From Syncephalis fuscata (taxonomy: Eukaryota; Zoopagomycota; Zoopagomycetes; Zoopagales; Piptocephalidaceae), in the NCBI GenBank assembly GCA_025786725.1, contig JAHLTZ010000008.1, forward strand, positions 124,001-188,000: a stretch of 64,000 nucleotides of DNA, given 5' to 3'. The notes below the pieces were generated by a model. It saw nothing but the letters and a program-made list of their open reading frames with translations, was not told the origin of the DNA and did no database searches. Positions 1-11,932 of the stretch are shown in pieces. The translations under genes were made by a program, and so were the position numbers. Position 1 is the stretch's first letter. Each line of letters opens with the position of its first letter.

Positions 1-1250
1 TCGGCACCATACACGCATAGGTAAACCGTCTGGATCGGCCATAAACATACTGGAGTCGCCAATGCTACAACAAAACAAATGGCCGCGATATAAAATACCA
101 AGACAAAGTGTACTGCCATTTTCTGCGCATACATCTGGATCTAAATCAGCGACAGCTTCATTTAATCGCTGATGTAAATCGCCTAGCGCAGTTGTTACGC
201 GACGTGCCACATCTTCATCGCCATTTTCAGTGATGCTAATGGCTTCTGATTCTAAAATCGACTGAACAACATCTGGCAACACTTGGTCAAGCAAGTCTAC
301 AAAATGACGTCCATATGATACATAGCCTGGCCTAACTAGACGTTTACTATGAATAAATGCATATTAGTAATGCTATATGTTCCGCCAACCTATTATACTT
401 ACTCAATAACTTCACCATGTCCATCAGCCACATAGAAACAACGAGCCCATCGACCGCCGACTTGTAGATCAAATGTGCTTGCATTATCTTCGTTCATAGT
501 AATGCCGTTAGGATAAACGTGCTTTTGACCCGCCAACGACTCATAATGCAATTCAAGCGGACCTTCTTCAAATTGACGTAGACTTTCATCTGAATCTGAT
601 TCATCGTCAATATTTACGGTAATACCCGTTGTTGCCATATCATCGTCGTCATCATCGTCCATTTCTGCATCGGCAAATACTGCATCATCGCGTTCACTTA
701 AACCGCTTACAGTATCGTCGTCATATGCACGCGATGACATTGTTTCTGTGCCATACAATGAAGCAGGCGGTGTAGCAGTACCTCGCGATGAAGTAGAGCT
801 ACGCAGGCCCAATCGGTCGCGCATAACGCTGCCAAAGCTAGCCCGCTTCAAACTATTATTAGATATCTTTCGGCCTGGCGAGGGACTGCTTTTACGAGCT
901 AACAATAGGCTGCCCAAGTTAAACCGGTTGGCAGATGCACCATTATTGGATACTGGATTGATACGCGGACTTGGTGGCGGACTTCCATTGACCGAAGAGG
1001 CAGCAGAGGACATAGTCACTGGCGTGGCTGGTGATTGCCGTGTTGCTGCGCGTGAATTTGAACGAGAATTGCTCGTTGCGGTGGCATTGCCGGTATAGGA
1101 ACGCTCTTCACTGCGTAACCGACTCGTACTACGATGTCGTTTACCATGACCGTCGACTGGTGAAGATCTACCGTTACGAGGTAAATCTAACGAACGACTA
1201 GGTAATTCCACACGAATTCGTTGTCGTGATCTCAAATCTGGTGAAGCCAT
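1..1250 (-). CDS. PP2C-family Ser/Thr protein phosphatase, 3' end outside window
   Basis: Metal-dependent (Mg/Mn) Ser/Thr phosphatases of the PPM/PP2C family carry an early DGHGG metal-binding motif and a later G-S-T...GDS motif. Here exon 1 (403-1250) ends in FYVADGHGEVI. A 56-base intron (347-402, GTAAGT...TAG) joins it in frame to exon 2, which reads GSTLCLGILYRGHLFCCSIG followed by DSSMFM, the second PP2C motif. The first 230 or so residues are a Ser/Arg-rich low-complexity tail followed by an Asp-rich stretch, so the catalytic domain begins late. The motif reads DGHGE rather than DGHGG, a change at a normally invariant glycine. The start is the first ATG of the open frame. The remaining catalytic domain lies beyond base 1. 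The family call is firm; substrate and activity are not known. Confidence 0.75.
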
Positions 1251-1964
1251 ATTCTATTATTTATAGTGCTATTGTAGCTATAACAGGCTGAGTTAGTAAA
1301 GAAAACGGAATATTACAAACAAAATTAAGTATTCGGAGTGTCAAAATGACCAACAAGCCATCCAACTCAGTGTATGCAAGAACGTGCAGCACCGTAGATT
1401 GGCTGTCGCATTAAACATTCAGAAACCAACTCAGCTACTTACCAGTGACAATATTGAAACAAACAGTCAATACCGATGGTAAATACGACTCGTGCGTGTA
1501 TTTTTAAATAAAGCTATATTGCCTGTCTACGTATTGCAATAGTGTTGAAATACTTTGATCTTTGTGCGCCAACAAGCATTCACTATAGAAGAATAGATCG
1601 CATACATAGACCGGTTAGTCAATAGTTTGGCAGTATGCATATATGCGTGCAGGAGAATGCGCGTGTAGACAAATATGCACCAACACATGCCTACACGCAT
1701 TGATAGTTGTGCTTTACAATAGTGCTACTTACATAGAGTAGAAATACCAAAGTCGTTGAAAAGGCAGTATGCACGTAATAGTGTTGTTGTTGTTTTAACA
1801 AAAAGCAAAGAACTAGGAAAGCGTCCTCAAGGCAGACCAGCGCGTATGAAGAAAGGAAAACTCGCAGAATATAGTGCTAAAAAGAAAGGAAATGGCAGTG
1901 GTATAATCGCTGTAGCAATAATACTAGACAGTGCAATATAGCAATAGCAATGCTAGTAGCAATG

Positions 1965-2024
1965 ATAGTAGTAGTAGAGTAGTAGTAGTAGTAAGTAGTA
2001 AGTAGTAAGTAGTAAGTAGTAGTG
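1965..2024 (+). repeat. AGT/AAGT microsatellite
   Basis: An imperfect run of AGT triplets that changes to AGTA/AAGTAGT units, in the middle of the gene-poor region. Confidence 0.85.
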
Positions 2025-3129
2025 GCAGTAATATTGATAGTATTGATAATAGCAGTGATAATAGCAGCAATGAAAGCAAAGAAAGAATCACTGTTTTGTC
2101 AATCTAACAACAAAGACAGCGCACGTAAATGAGAGAGTAGAAAAGAAGAAGAACCAATGGGCGTCAAGTACAAGTCGACAAGTGCAGCTGGTTAAAAAGC
2201 AAGCGGTTTGGTGAATAGAAAATGCGCAAGGACGACACGTGTGTGCATAGAACGAGACGACACCAACAATATCGAGACTATCGTTCGTTTTGTTTTTAAA
2301 ATGGTAAATAATCTGTGGCCGGTTAAAGGCGAGCGCTATGATATCAATGTGTGGATGAGGAAGGGCGAAAAGAGAATGGAAAGTGAGGGACAGAGTGAGT
2401 AAGAGTAATGGGCCACCCTAAATAGAGACACGGTTAAAACAGCCACAGGCCAACAAGTTATGGCACAATAATTTGGGCCAAGGAGCAGCGAGACAGGTTG
2501 GTCAGGTTTGTTGCTTGATACTAAGCAGTGAATGAGAACAAGATCAAGCAGGGAGAGGAGGTGGAGAAGCAGGTCGTTATAGAGTGTGGCTTAAACGACC
2601 ATGAACAAGTATTGTAGAAACAAGCATGCGAAACATTGAAGACGCGTGGCTCTCCTTGAAAATAAATAGACTACTACCAATAGTACAAATACACAAAGTA
2701 CCACCACCAGTATGACTAATGACTATGATTATAGTTACAATGACAATAATAGACACTACTAATACACTTTTATAGTCGTATTATAATTGATAAATAATGA
2801 TTCATATTTATATTCATATTTATTATAACGAATGATAATACTATATAATAGCTATTGCTATTAATAATAATATACATTAATATGGACTTTAGTAGACCAC
2901 ATGGATCATGATATTAGTACAACACTTTAACGACCTAATTGAGCAGTAGCTGTATGGGTGCGTGTCAAGGCCATCATAAAGGTCAGTTACGTTGAACTCA
3001 CGTTGTAGATAGAATCATTCTTTACTAAACTTTTCTTTATTCATAGTGTAACATAGACCAATAATAGATTGTGTACTATTATTTGTTTACGCACTGTCCA
3101 GTAACAAGCGGATAAACAAAATGTAGTTA

Positions 3130-3165
3130 AATAGATAGACAGATAAATGAATAGATAGATAGAAA
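3130..3165 (+). repeat. ATAG (GATA) microsatellite
   Basis: Repeated ATAG/ATAA units. The apparent 79-residue minus-strand frame across it gives an isoleucine/tyrosine repeat and is a simple-repeat artefact. Confidence 0.8.
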
Positions 3166-4043
3166 AGCAAGCAGGTAAGCGAACAAGTAAACGACCTTTG
3201 CAGCCATGGAAAACTAAAACGAGAGTAGCATGGCGAAACATATCCGTAAATACATGCCCACATGCTGCAGTTTTATTCATCCGTTTCTATTCGTCACCGA
3301 TATGGCTAGAGAGTGCAAGGAAGGAGAATGGCGTATGTGTATATAGTCATTGTTAGTACGAAGAAGATAATAATAAAAAAAGAAACAAGACAAAAATAGA
3401 TATTATATGAACAAAGACCTAATGAATCAAAATTATTATTATTGTTTAAATACCATCAAGTTAGATTAAAGATTGTTCTATTTGATTCAATACAACACAA
3501 TAATGGTATTATTATAATGATATTGTTGCTATAAATACATCTAGTGGTACAACAAAGAGGTTGTGATTGCAAAGGCTTGCCATAAACATAGAACATAGTA
3601 CTTGGTATTATAGATGCATTGGACCGTTTCTAGGCTTTCCATCTCTAGAAAGTAACTGGATAACTGGTTGGCCAAACGTACGAACTTAATTATGCCTTAT
3701 TTTGCTCCTCTTCTCCAACCTGTTACTGTTGCTCATCATCCTATTCTTGCCCCTAGACGGCACGTGCATTTGCCAAGTGTGACCTATCAATAACGATGTC
3801 CAGTATGCAGCCAGCCTATTAAGGCAATCTTCACGTGGCGGCAGCATGTAAGCGCATTGTGCCATAATGCGGAGAAGTAGTCAATAGTTAGCTATGGCAA
3901 TAGATCGTTAATTTCACTAAATAAAATAATACTAATCAATATGAGTGTGGGGTAAAAGAATAAATACTATAGATAATGATGAAATAAAACAATATTTTTA
4001 CTTTATTACTATTGTTTGATATTAGTATTATAATGGCTATCCT

Positions 4044-7000
4044 TTAAACTTTACGCTTTTTCTTGCCTTTAGTGCCATGTTGCTGGGATCGTTTCTTTAA
4101 TGATTCGGCCTCTTTAAGAACGGTGTTAACGACAGATCCGGGCACAACAGTCTTTTTTGACTTGGCCTTGGCTGATGGACGCTGACCACGCTTGCACCAC
4201 GGCCTGAATCGACAACCGCTTTTGCTTGTGCCCATGTGTCATCGTCCTCACTATCGTTTATTTTGACCTCGATGGTAGTAGTCGTCGTTGTTGTCACGGT
4301 TTCACGATCTTTAATCTCGTAAGCCGATAAATCCATAGCATCAAGCATTGCACGTTGCTTTTCCTTAATAGCGGCTACTTGTTCACGTCCTTCGGCCGAC
4401 AATTCATCGTCAAGTGATGTTTCAAGTGGCTGCCATGCGGCATCATCGGTTGGTGACCGTGTTACGGCGACCGTTGTAGTGATGCCGCTTTTCTTTGTAG
4501 GGCCTGTTCCACTACTGGGTAATTCAGCCTCAACGGCACTTGATAGAATCGTATTAAAGTACGCGGAGCATTTGCGCAACACCTTTACAAACATGGCAAG
4601 TATTTGCGATACAGGCAAGTGCAATTCTTGTTCTAGATCATCAACCGATTTCTTTTGCAGGCCAATGGCTAATAAAATAGCGCTTTGTACGCCTGAAAGA
4701 TGTACATGGACGGCATCCATACGACGTTCGAAATACCATTCTGCCAAACGTGGTACCATATCAAGTACAACGTGGTAATCCAGCTGCTGGTTGGCGTATG
4801 ATTCAAGTCGTTTTAAATCGTAAGGCGATAAATCACGATCAAGATCAATGCGTTTTAAACCAGCATTACGTAGCTTGCCATCGTCGGTCTTGCTACCCGC
4901 ATCGGCAGCTTCCATAATACTTAGAGCGAGTGAGGCGTGGAAATTACGGAACTGGTAAGCCAATAGCGATAGTAATCGACGTCGGAAATCGGTACTGAAT
5001 TCAGGAAGCCAATTGGTCGAGCACTGTGTGGGCAAATCGGCAGCATGCAAATCACGTAACATTACACAGGTATGTTCACCAGTCAATTCATTTGATGTCT
5101 GGCGTAAATAGACAGGCGCGTAGCCAGATCGTTTCCAGAAACGATGTAGATTTGCCGTCAATCCGTAGGAAACACCAAGCCAGTGCAGACGATGTCCTCG
5201 GATTTGCGATAGCTTCAATAATAGTGGTGGCATACGAGCTGGATCACGAATGCGTACTTGATCCGTTTGTAGATTGGACAGACTCCAGCTCTTGCTTGAC
5301 ACACGCTGTACACCATGTTCCGGATCAATAAGTGCTGATGCATCTAATTCGGACAAATCTTGGCATTTGCCCTCATAGAACTGGCCCAACAGTGCGAGTG
5401 CACGTGCACCATAGCCCATCTTCACATAGTCGGATGAGTAGCAATACGAACAACACGTGCACCGGATAAGCTGGCAAAGTCATCGTCTTGGAACTGCTGC
5501 GCCATAAGCCATGGGATTAAATCACCATTGGCACGTTGGCCACGACGTAGACCGTGCATAACTGATTGGCGTGATATTTGGCCTTCAAGACATATCTGAA
5601 TAACACAAAGTGGATCGGGCAAGCCACGAGACTCTGATGCTGGCGGTAATAGTACGTAAAGCTCGTGAGCCGGTGCATCCGACATTAGTTGAAGATCGTT
5701 TGGTGAGTTCTTATAGTGACTGGCTACGTAAAGTGCCATCATCTTCTGTAAAAATGCTTCAGATACTGGATGATAGGAGAAGAGTGTATCGCGGTGTACT
5801 CGGTATAATTCGCATTCGTCGGGATGTGGACAGCCTTGTAGCGTTTTACCGGCCACGCTTGCATCAAGACATAGCAGTTGATTGAGCCAGGTCTCAACAA
5901 CATCGCCTGGTGCATATCGAATTGGTTCATCAAGTGTAATTTCTCTAATGTACGTCCACCAGCCGTGACACCGCTCGCTGCAGCATCTTTACGTGCTTTA
6001 CCGTCACGGCCTACGACATTACCATCGGGTGTGACGTGTGACGAGTCATCGCGGCCAATAAATCCACGGCTTTGCTCACGTAGCTGCTGAATCAGCTTAA
6101 GTGAAAGTGATCGGCCAGTGCCTTCGTAGCCATTAATGGTCGATGCCATAAATACAAGGAATGGACCAAGTAGCTTGCGTACAAGAGGCAATGGAATAGC
6201 CGCCGCTTCGTCAATTACCAATAGTTCAGCCTGGCTTAATGTATGTGCATCTTGCGGTTGAATGTACTAAACAGATGTCAGAAAAACATATGTTTAATTG
6301 ACTATCTTATTTACCTGGATTGTTTGCCGGTGATCGCGAAAGATATTAACGCGGACAATAGCTTTGTTAAAGTCAGGATTTGTACTTTGTACAATGTCGT
6401 AGTCTAAATGTTCCTCGTAGCCTAGCGCGTCAAATCCTTTGAATATAAATTCAAATAAAGTTTTTAAATTTTCCGGACTTGGCGAAGTAACGAAAATGTT
6501 GGAGTAGCCGTAGGCAACTGCGGCTGCCATAGCAATACCCAGTGCCGCTGACTTGCCTCGTCCACGAGAGGCGGTCAATGTAACAGTGCTACGCAATGTT
6601 TTCTCTGAAATAGCCTCAACAAATGTAAGAATGGCGCGTGCCTAATAATAAACCGTCAGTTGACTTATTGATTTCATTTAATAATATATAATTAATATTA
6701 CCTGATCGAGTGTACGTGCTGTATTAACAAGCGATCCAACTGGCTGCGTATCTGCCAACGATTCTTTAAGTTCTTTGAGCTCTTTAACACGCTCTGGCAC
6801 ATGATTCTATAAAATATTAATTATGTTGTTATTAATAAATACAAATGCCACTTACTGAATCTGGGGCAACCAATGGCTTTATACTACGGCCCATTGAAAT
6901 TGGCAACACGTTCAGTTCATCATCAAGCACAAGACAGTTTTCACATGAGCCCAAAGAAAGAATAAATCGTTCGTTGAATCGAGCTGTAACATCATCGTGT

Positions 7001-7758
7001 GCTTCTGTACGATAACGGGAATGGACATCCTATAATAAAATCAATAAACATTGTTAATATTTGTAATTTTATTACTATATAAATGTTATTAATTTACCAT
7101 CGTCATTGTATATAATTTTCGAAGTGATGTCATTGTTCGTAGTAACAACACCACCATGCCGCCACCTTCGACCGTTTCAATGGTACGAGCCAATAGATTG
7201 GGTGTAAGTGCTTCAAAATCCTAATGAATACATAACAATTAATTATATCGCTGAAGAATTCTTTTAGTAATGTACCTGTAAAACACACATGCCAAATGTT
7301 TGACCCAATACTTTATGCGTTTCTTTATAATAAGTATAGCGAATATTCGTCATGCTAATAAATAGTTCAAATGGATCCTCTTCATTCACTTCGCGAATGC
7401 CTCGTTTAATATCCTTCTTAATCTTGGCCTCTCGCTTCTTTCGATGGCTATAGCGTGTTAAAACAGCTTGTTAGTTGAGTATTAGCAAGTTCATTGCTAC
7501 ACACCTTGTAAAGCCTAGATCTTTTTTATAGCACCATAGCACAGAGGGACGCGCGGCCACTTGAGTTTGTGATAGTAGCCAGTGAAGATTGACGACCTAA
7601 AAGACAAAAATAAATCAGTAAGACGCTGCTTGTCAAATGCCTTCTACTTACCTGGTCACGACCACGATCGCCTACCAACACAAAGAAAGAACGATGCTTT
7701 TGCTGGACACCATTCTTTACGAGGTATGAATCCGCGAATCGATGGCTTTGCGTACCAT
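4044..7758 (-). CDS. RNA cytidine acetyltransferase (NAT10/Kre33/TmcA family)
   Basis: Makes N4-acetylcytidine in 18S rRNA and in tRNA and is needed for small-subunit biogenesis in the nucleolus. Eight exons: 7652-7758, 7505-7596, 7276-7447, 7098-7220, 6856-7029, 6702-6806, 6315-6641, 4044-6266, all with GT-AG introns of 48-104 bases. Visible landmarks in order are MVRKAIDSRI at the start, the Walker-A-like loop SRGRGKSAALGIA, the DEAA helicase box (VIDEAAAIPLP), the GNAT region SLSGARVVRIATHP then MGYGARAL, and a Lys-rich tail ending GKKKRKV. The expected length of about 1,000 residues is recovered. Frame breaks occur near 7,725, 5,942, 5,425 and 4,190. Each is repaired by a single base, so error or recent decay are both possible. 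Family identity is very secure. Confidence 0.93.
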
Positions 7759-8211
7759 AGTGAACTGTATTAAAGAAAATCTAGTACAAACAGCGCGATA
7801 AAAGAAACAGTGCTGAATAATAAATGGTAAAAAAAATAAAAATAAATCAAAATTGATTAAAATTAAAAAGTATATTTATCTAATTTTCCTATTTTTTTAA
7901 ATTCCTCATGAAAACCATGGGATACATCCCTTTTTGTTAGTGTTAGCATGTGGTAGTTATAATAAACCCATTTTGGTCACAAACTGCCTTAATAGTGCTA
8001 ATTAGCAGGCAAATAATAATCACATCTCTTTAGCCATTAATCACTATCAATCTGCATTTAATAACCAAGTGCTTACGCCAGTATTTAAGTCGCGCTTTTC
8101 GCTAACTGTTTGCCAATATTCAGTAGCTTTTTTCTTGTTATTTTGTTTTAGTTTAACGCTCACACTTTTAACGTCCATACCTCCAACATCCATTCTAACC
8201 TTAAGCTTATT

Positions 8212-8794
8212 ATGCATTTCAGTCTATTACCCACAATCATTATTCTCGGTCGTCTATTTGCAACAATTATTATTAATGTTAACTCAGTAGCTTCGTTGCC
8301 GACACAGAGCGGTCGAAGGGAAGTTTCGACAAGCTGCGAAAGGCTGCCATCATAAATGGCTCATCCCCCTTGGCATCAAACCCAGCAATTGATGATCTAA
8401 AACGTATCATGCCATCCGACAAATATTTCAAAAAAGACGGATTTTACGTATATCCTGAAGAGTGGTTTGGCTACAGTAATAAATGGGCTATTGCCCATGG
8501 ATACTACGCTGCTTCGGCTAGTGTTTATGGCCAACCTGGCTATGCCGAAGAAGTTGCTGTCTATATTACCTGTACGAATAGTCTGAAACTATACAATCTA
8601 CTGGCAACAGGTCGTAAGGTGTGCAAAATTACTGCTTTGTTTGTATTGTTTACTAACTGTTGACATTTTAGCTTATGCAGATGCACTGGCAAAAATACCC
8701 CATTGAGATACCAGGCACTGGTAGACATGGAATTGCAACACTTCAATCGTTTCAGCCTGAACCTCAATATGCGTGTAATGTTTTTCTATATTAA
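8212..8794 (+). CDS. Small secreted protein S1, copy 1 (new two-exon family)
   Basis: No family recognised. Exon 1 (8212-8618) encodes a hydrophobic signal peptide (MHFSLLPTIIILG) followed by a short basic linker and a core with YVYPEEWFGYSNKWAIAHGY and VAVYITC. The intron (8619-8671, GTGTGC...TTTAG) is phase 0. Exon 2 (8672-8794) has IEIPGTG and ends YACNVFLY. The Cys, the intron position 16 codons after it, the IPG motif and the final Cys are shared with S2, S3 and the locus at 46.0 kb. Compared with copy 2, a G run after GGTCGAA is one base shorter here (near 8,320), which breaks the frame between signal peptide and core. Error or decay cannot be told apart. Predicted to be extracellular. 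Confidence 0.65.
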
Positions 8795-10027
8795 AACATG
8801 ATAATGAGTAATATTAATAAAAGTTTTATGATAATAACACTTTAAGCTTATTTTATCTATAATTTATCAGCCATAACCTGTGGCAAACACTGAACCAGCA
8901 ATGATTCAATATTCATCACAGACTAATATGGCAAATTAAAATCTAGCATTAATACCAAATATTAATTTTATGGTTTGCTCTGCGGTAGCTTGCATTACAT
9001 CTTCAACAATTTTTGGTGTGTGCATCTGCAATAAATAGCAAGTTAAATTGAGTTAAAATGTGTTATATTCAAATTAAATACTGCAAGATTTCTATGACAT
9101 TTAACAACTAAATGTTCCATGACATTGATAGTGGCAAAAATTGGCAAGTTGTTACACCATATGTTGGTTTATGATCGATATAATGTAAAATATAGACACT
9201 ACACTGCTCATGAAAATCACAACATATGGCGAAAGTATTTCATTTTATGATAACAAAAACAGCAAGCACAGTGTAAGAAGAAAAGTACTTGTTGCGTTCT
9301 AACCTACAGTCAAGTATTCAATACATGTAGAAAAATACAACATATCTAAGAAATGAAAATGTAAATAAATTCAGTGGTAAAATAATGTATTGCAATGATA
9401 ATTAAATTTAAAACTACTAACTTAATTGTCAGCAGATGTAATGCATCATTTATGAAGCTGTACTGTTTTATAAATACTGGTAATCACCACGATCGATACA
9501 TTGTAACAAGGGGGTCGTAACTACTTCGCTTGTTACATATTGCAATATGACTATTCAGTTCATTATAGTTGAATCATGATAATTAATGGCCAATAGGAAA
9601 CAAAATTAGTATCAAAGCATTGTCAACCAACATATTGTGTTTTAACCGCTAGATAAGTACAAGTAAATATCAGAAATTAGCATTATAAGATAACGCTAAG
9701 ATAAGGTGCTGCTTGGCTAGCTGAGTTACAATTTGTTAAATAAAGCTGTAAAAATATAAATATTAGTGTGATTGTTTTTATAAACATTATGCCAATCGGC
9801 ATTATTGTAATACAAGTATGTAATAGAATTTCCTTGTTGCCATAAAAAGTAGATTGATACACGTGAAACAGCTAAAGAAAAATTATATCGTTCTGCTTAT
9901 GGATCGGAGTTTTATAATCTTGATGCCTTTGAATTGCTTTTTAAAATAAATAGATAGATTTTTCGGACTATTTTAGTTTTCAATATTAACCATCCATTAC
10001 ACTAGTAGATTTTACAAACAAACAGAC
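8795..10027. other. Intergenic, with diverged X-like relic
   Basis: AT-rich spacer between S1 and S2. Bases about 9,480-9,760 resemble the interior of repeat X (for example TTCAGTTCATTATAGTTGAA and a later CTTGGCTAGCTGAGTTACAA), with many changes, indicating an older insertion. A short minus-strand frame of 29 codons follows a possible TTGCAG acceptor near 9,029. It is too small to call a gene. Confidence 0.5.
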
Positions 10028-10652
10028 ATGCATTTTACTAGAACAGCTTTTGTATCAGCTTGCTATGGACTGGCAATCTACGCCAGCCTTATAGCTACTA
10101 GTTTGGCTTCTCCAGCTTCTCCACTTGAGAAATATATAATGAAAAAACAATTAGCCGAAAAACAATTAGCCGAAACACAATTCGCACCAATAGACAGCCC
10201 AGAATCATCGACAACCAAAGTATCACTTTTCGATGCCATCAGTGCAGCTTTACCACTTGGATTTAAGTTCTATTGGGGCAAGTACAAACTGAGCTTCCCA
10301 AAAGAATGGAAAAAAGACGCTAGTGGTGGCTGGGCATACACTTATGCAGTACTATCCTCCAAAGGTTCAAGGTTATATTACACCGGACAGAAAAGCGCCT
10401 ATGTGATTTGCACCGATAACACTGAGCTATTTTCAGACTTTAGCAAACAGCTTAATGTAAGTAAGCGCTGTGTAAATAGTATTATGTGCTGACTTTTACT
10501 AGGATGCATCAGAAAAGAAAGCATTGCGGACGTTGACTATTCCAGGATTAGCCGGTTTCATAACAGAGCAGCAGCCTTCCTTTAAGCCGACTAAACAAAT
10601 CAGCTGTTTGCCGGTGTATTATCAACATGCTTTGTCTAAGAATAAGCTGTAA
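10028..10652 (+). CDS. Small secreted protein S2, copy 1
   Basis: Second member of the new family. Exon 1 (10028-10456) starts with MHFTRTAFVSACYGLAIYAS, a clear signal peptide, then a KKQLAEKQLAETQ repeat and a core with FPKEWKKDASGGWAYTYAVL and SAYVICTD. The intron (10457-10502, GTAAGT...CTAG) is phase 0 and lies 16 codons from the Cys, as in S1 and S3. Exon 2 (10503-10652) reads TIPGLAGF, SFKPTKQISC, LPVYY and ends SKNKL. The frame is intact. Against copy 2 it differs by three replacement changes in exon 1 (Gly/Val in the signal peptide, Gly/Asp after FYW, Gly/Arg after YYT). Role unknown; extracellular location is predicted from the signal peptide. Confidence 0.75.
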
Positions 10653-10900
10653 CGCCGACAGGTTAATGGCAGCATACACATGCTTTGTTTCACTATTGTC
10701 TTTGCCATAATAGTGTGTCGCTTGAAATAGAAATATACATGCAAAGCTGTAACTCTGATTCATGTACATTTTTGGCTACTCCAAAAGAGATACTTTGAAG
10801 CAACGTTACACGATCACAATAAATTTCTTATTTAAATCAAGCCAAATTTGCATTAGATACCAATAAAAAACTCAGTAGACGATTCCTATCTACAACTAAA

Positions 10901-11632
10901 ATGCGCTATACATTTACGACTCTTGCTATTGTCAGTTACCTCGTTGCTTTTTCTAACGACGGATTATTGTCACCTGTCAGTGCTGAGCCAATTCCCGAAA
11001 GCAGAAGAAACCAATTAACTACGGCACAAGTATAGGCTAATACTTTAAAATTCCTACAATCTAAAAATGAGCATCCTATTGAGCCGGAAAAGTTTTTGAG
11101 CGCAATAGAAAGTGCTATACCATATAAGTTGCTTTATGAAGGCCAAGGATTTAAGTTGAAATTCACCACGCCTTGGACAATTAATCAATCAAAAACTTTG
11201 TGCGAGCATCTGCTTATTACAAAAACGCAAGTTCATCGCTGTTTCGTGTAGAAAAGAAAATAGAAGTTTATGTTCAATGTCCTAGGCTTTTCCAGGATTA
11301 TCAGGTAATAGTAAATAAACTAAAGGTAAGACGGTAGTTTTGATCGTTATAGTCTGATTAAACTGACTGTATTTTTGCAGAAACTAAAGGAACCAGAAGA
11401 TCCAAAGAAATTGAAAAATCCAAGGCAAAAAATAGCTCCACTAAAAATCCCAGGTACAGATGAAATTATGGTAGATAAATTGGCGACTTTTATGCCTATT
11501 AAGCAAGCTACTTGTATGGTGTTCACATTTAAAAAACCAAATTCTCCAGAAAGCAATTTGCCATCAAACACTGATCCATCCTCAAGTGATAAGAGTAAAA
11601 GCAAAAAACTCTGGCCATTGAAAAGACTATAG
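10901..11632 (+). pseudogene. Small secreted protein S3, copy 1 (interrupted)
   Basis: Third member of the family. A signal peptide (MRYTFTTLAIVSYLVAF) precedes a linker that contains an in-frame TAG near 11,032. A missing A near 11,189 breaks the core just before FVRASAYYKN. The core then reads KKIEVYVQCP. The phase-0 intron is 11326-11380, again 16 codons after the Cys. Exon 2 (11381-11632) has LKIPGTDEI, TFMPIKQATC and a Ser/Lys-rich tail absent from S1 and S2. Copy 2 has its own, different breaks in the linker. Either both S3 copies are decaying or the region is poorly assembled. The gene converges on the OPT gene 300 bases away. Confidence 0.6.
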
Positions 11633-11932
11633 TCTCTTAAAACTAACAATTTTTTAGAAATAAACAAATATATTTAAATGCATCATACAGTTGCTGTAAT
11701 TACCATTACCATATTCGGTAATTATAATTTATTTATATTAACATTATAATTCATCGTGCTTAAAGTCATTTGTATTACCATTTACTAAACAATTATAACC
11801 ACAACATATATATTAATTAATTTATTAATTTTGTATTAGTCCTTACAAGAAAGCCAGCAACTTATTGCAATAATAATTCGATTAAAGCATGTGTTTTTTG
11901 CTAGAAAAGTGTTTATAACACACTAAAAGTTT

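Larger units (their letters stand above)
1251..4043. other. Gene-poor intergenic region
   Basis: Nearly 2.8 kb between two divergently placed ends of minus-strand genes. Open frames here are short, basic or microsatellite-derived and have no exon-like partners. The left half is unusually purine-rich on the plus strand (around 1,790-2,640). I see no tRNA or rRNA. It could hold a long untranslated leader of the phosphatase gene or a noncoding RNA, but nothing in the sequence proves this. Confidence 0.6.

Noticed and set aside
1756-1941. 61-codon basic plus-strand frame with an AT-hook-like RPQGRPA
   Set aside because: Short, no splice partner, purine-rich background makes such basic frames likely by chance.
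3041-3280. 79-codon minus-strand frame
   Set aside because: Driven by the ATAG microsatellite, giving a YLFIYLSIYL repeat.
4479-5331. Plus-strand frames of about 100 codons
   Set aside because: Antisense shadows of the acetyltransferase exon.
5400-5450. Programmed frameshifting in the acetyltransferase gene
   Set aside because: Breaks are scattered, both in sign and position, and occur in many unrelated genes; sequence error or decay is simpler.
8069-8290. 73-codon plus-strand frame beginning MLTPVFKSRFSL, also at 33,741
   Set aside because: It overlaps the S1 leader in another frame, has no family features, and S1 with its signal peptide and intron explains the region better.
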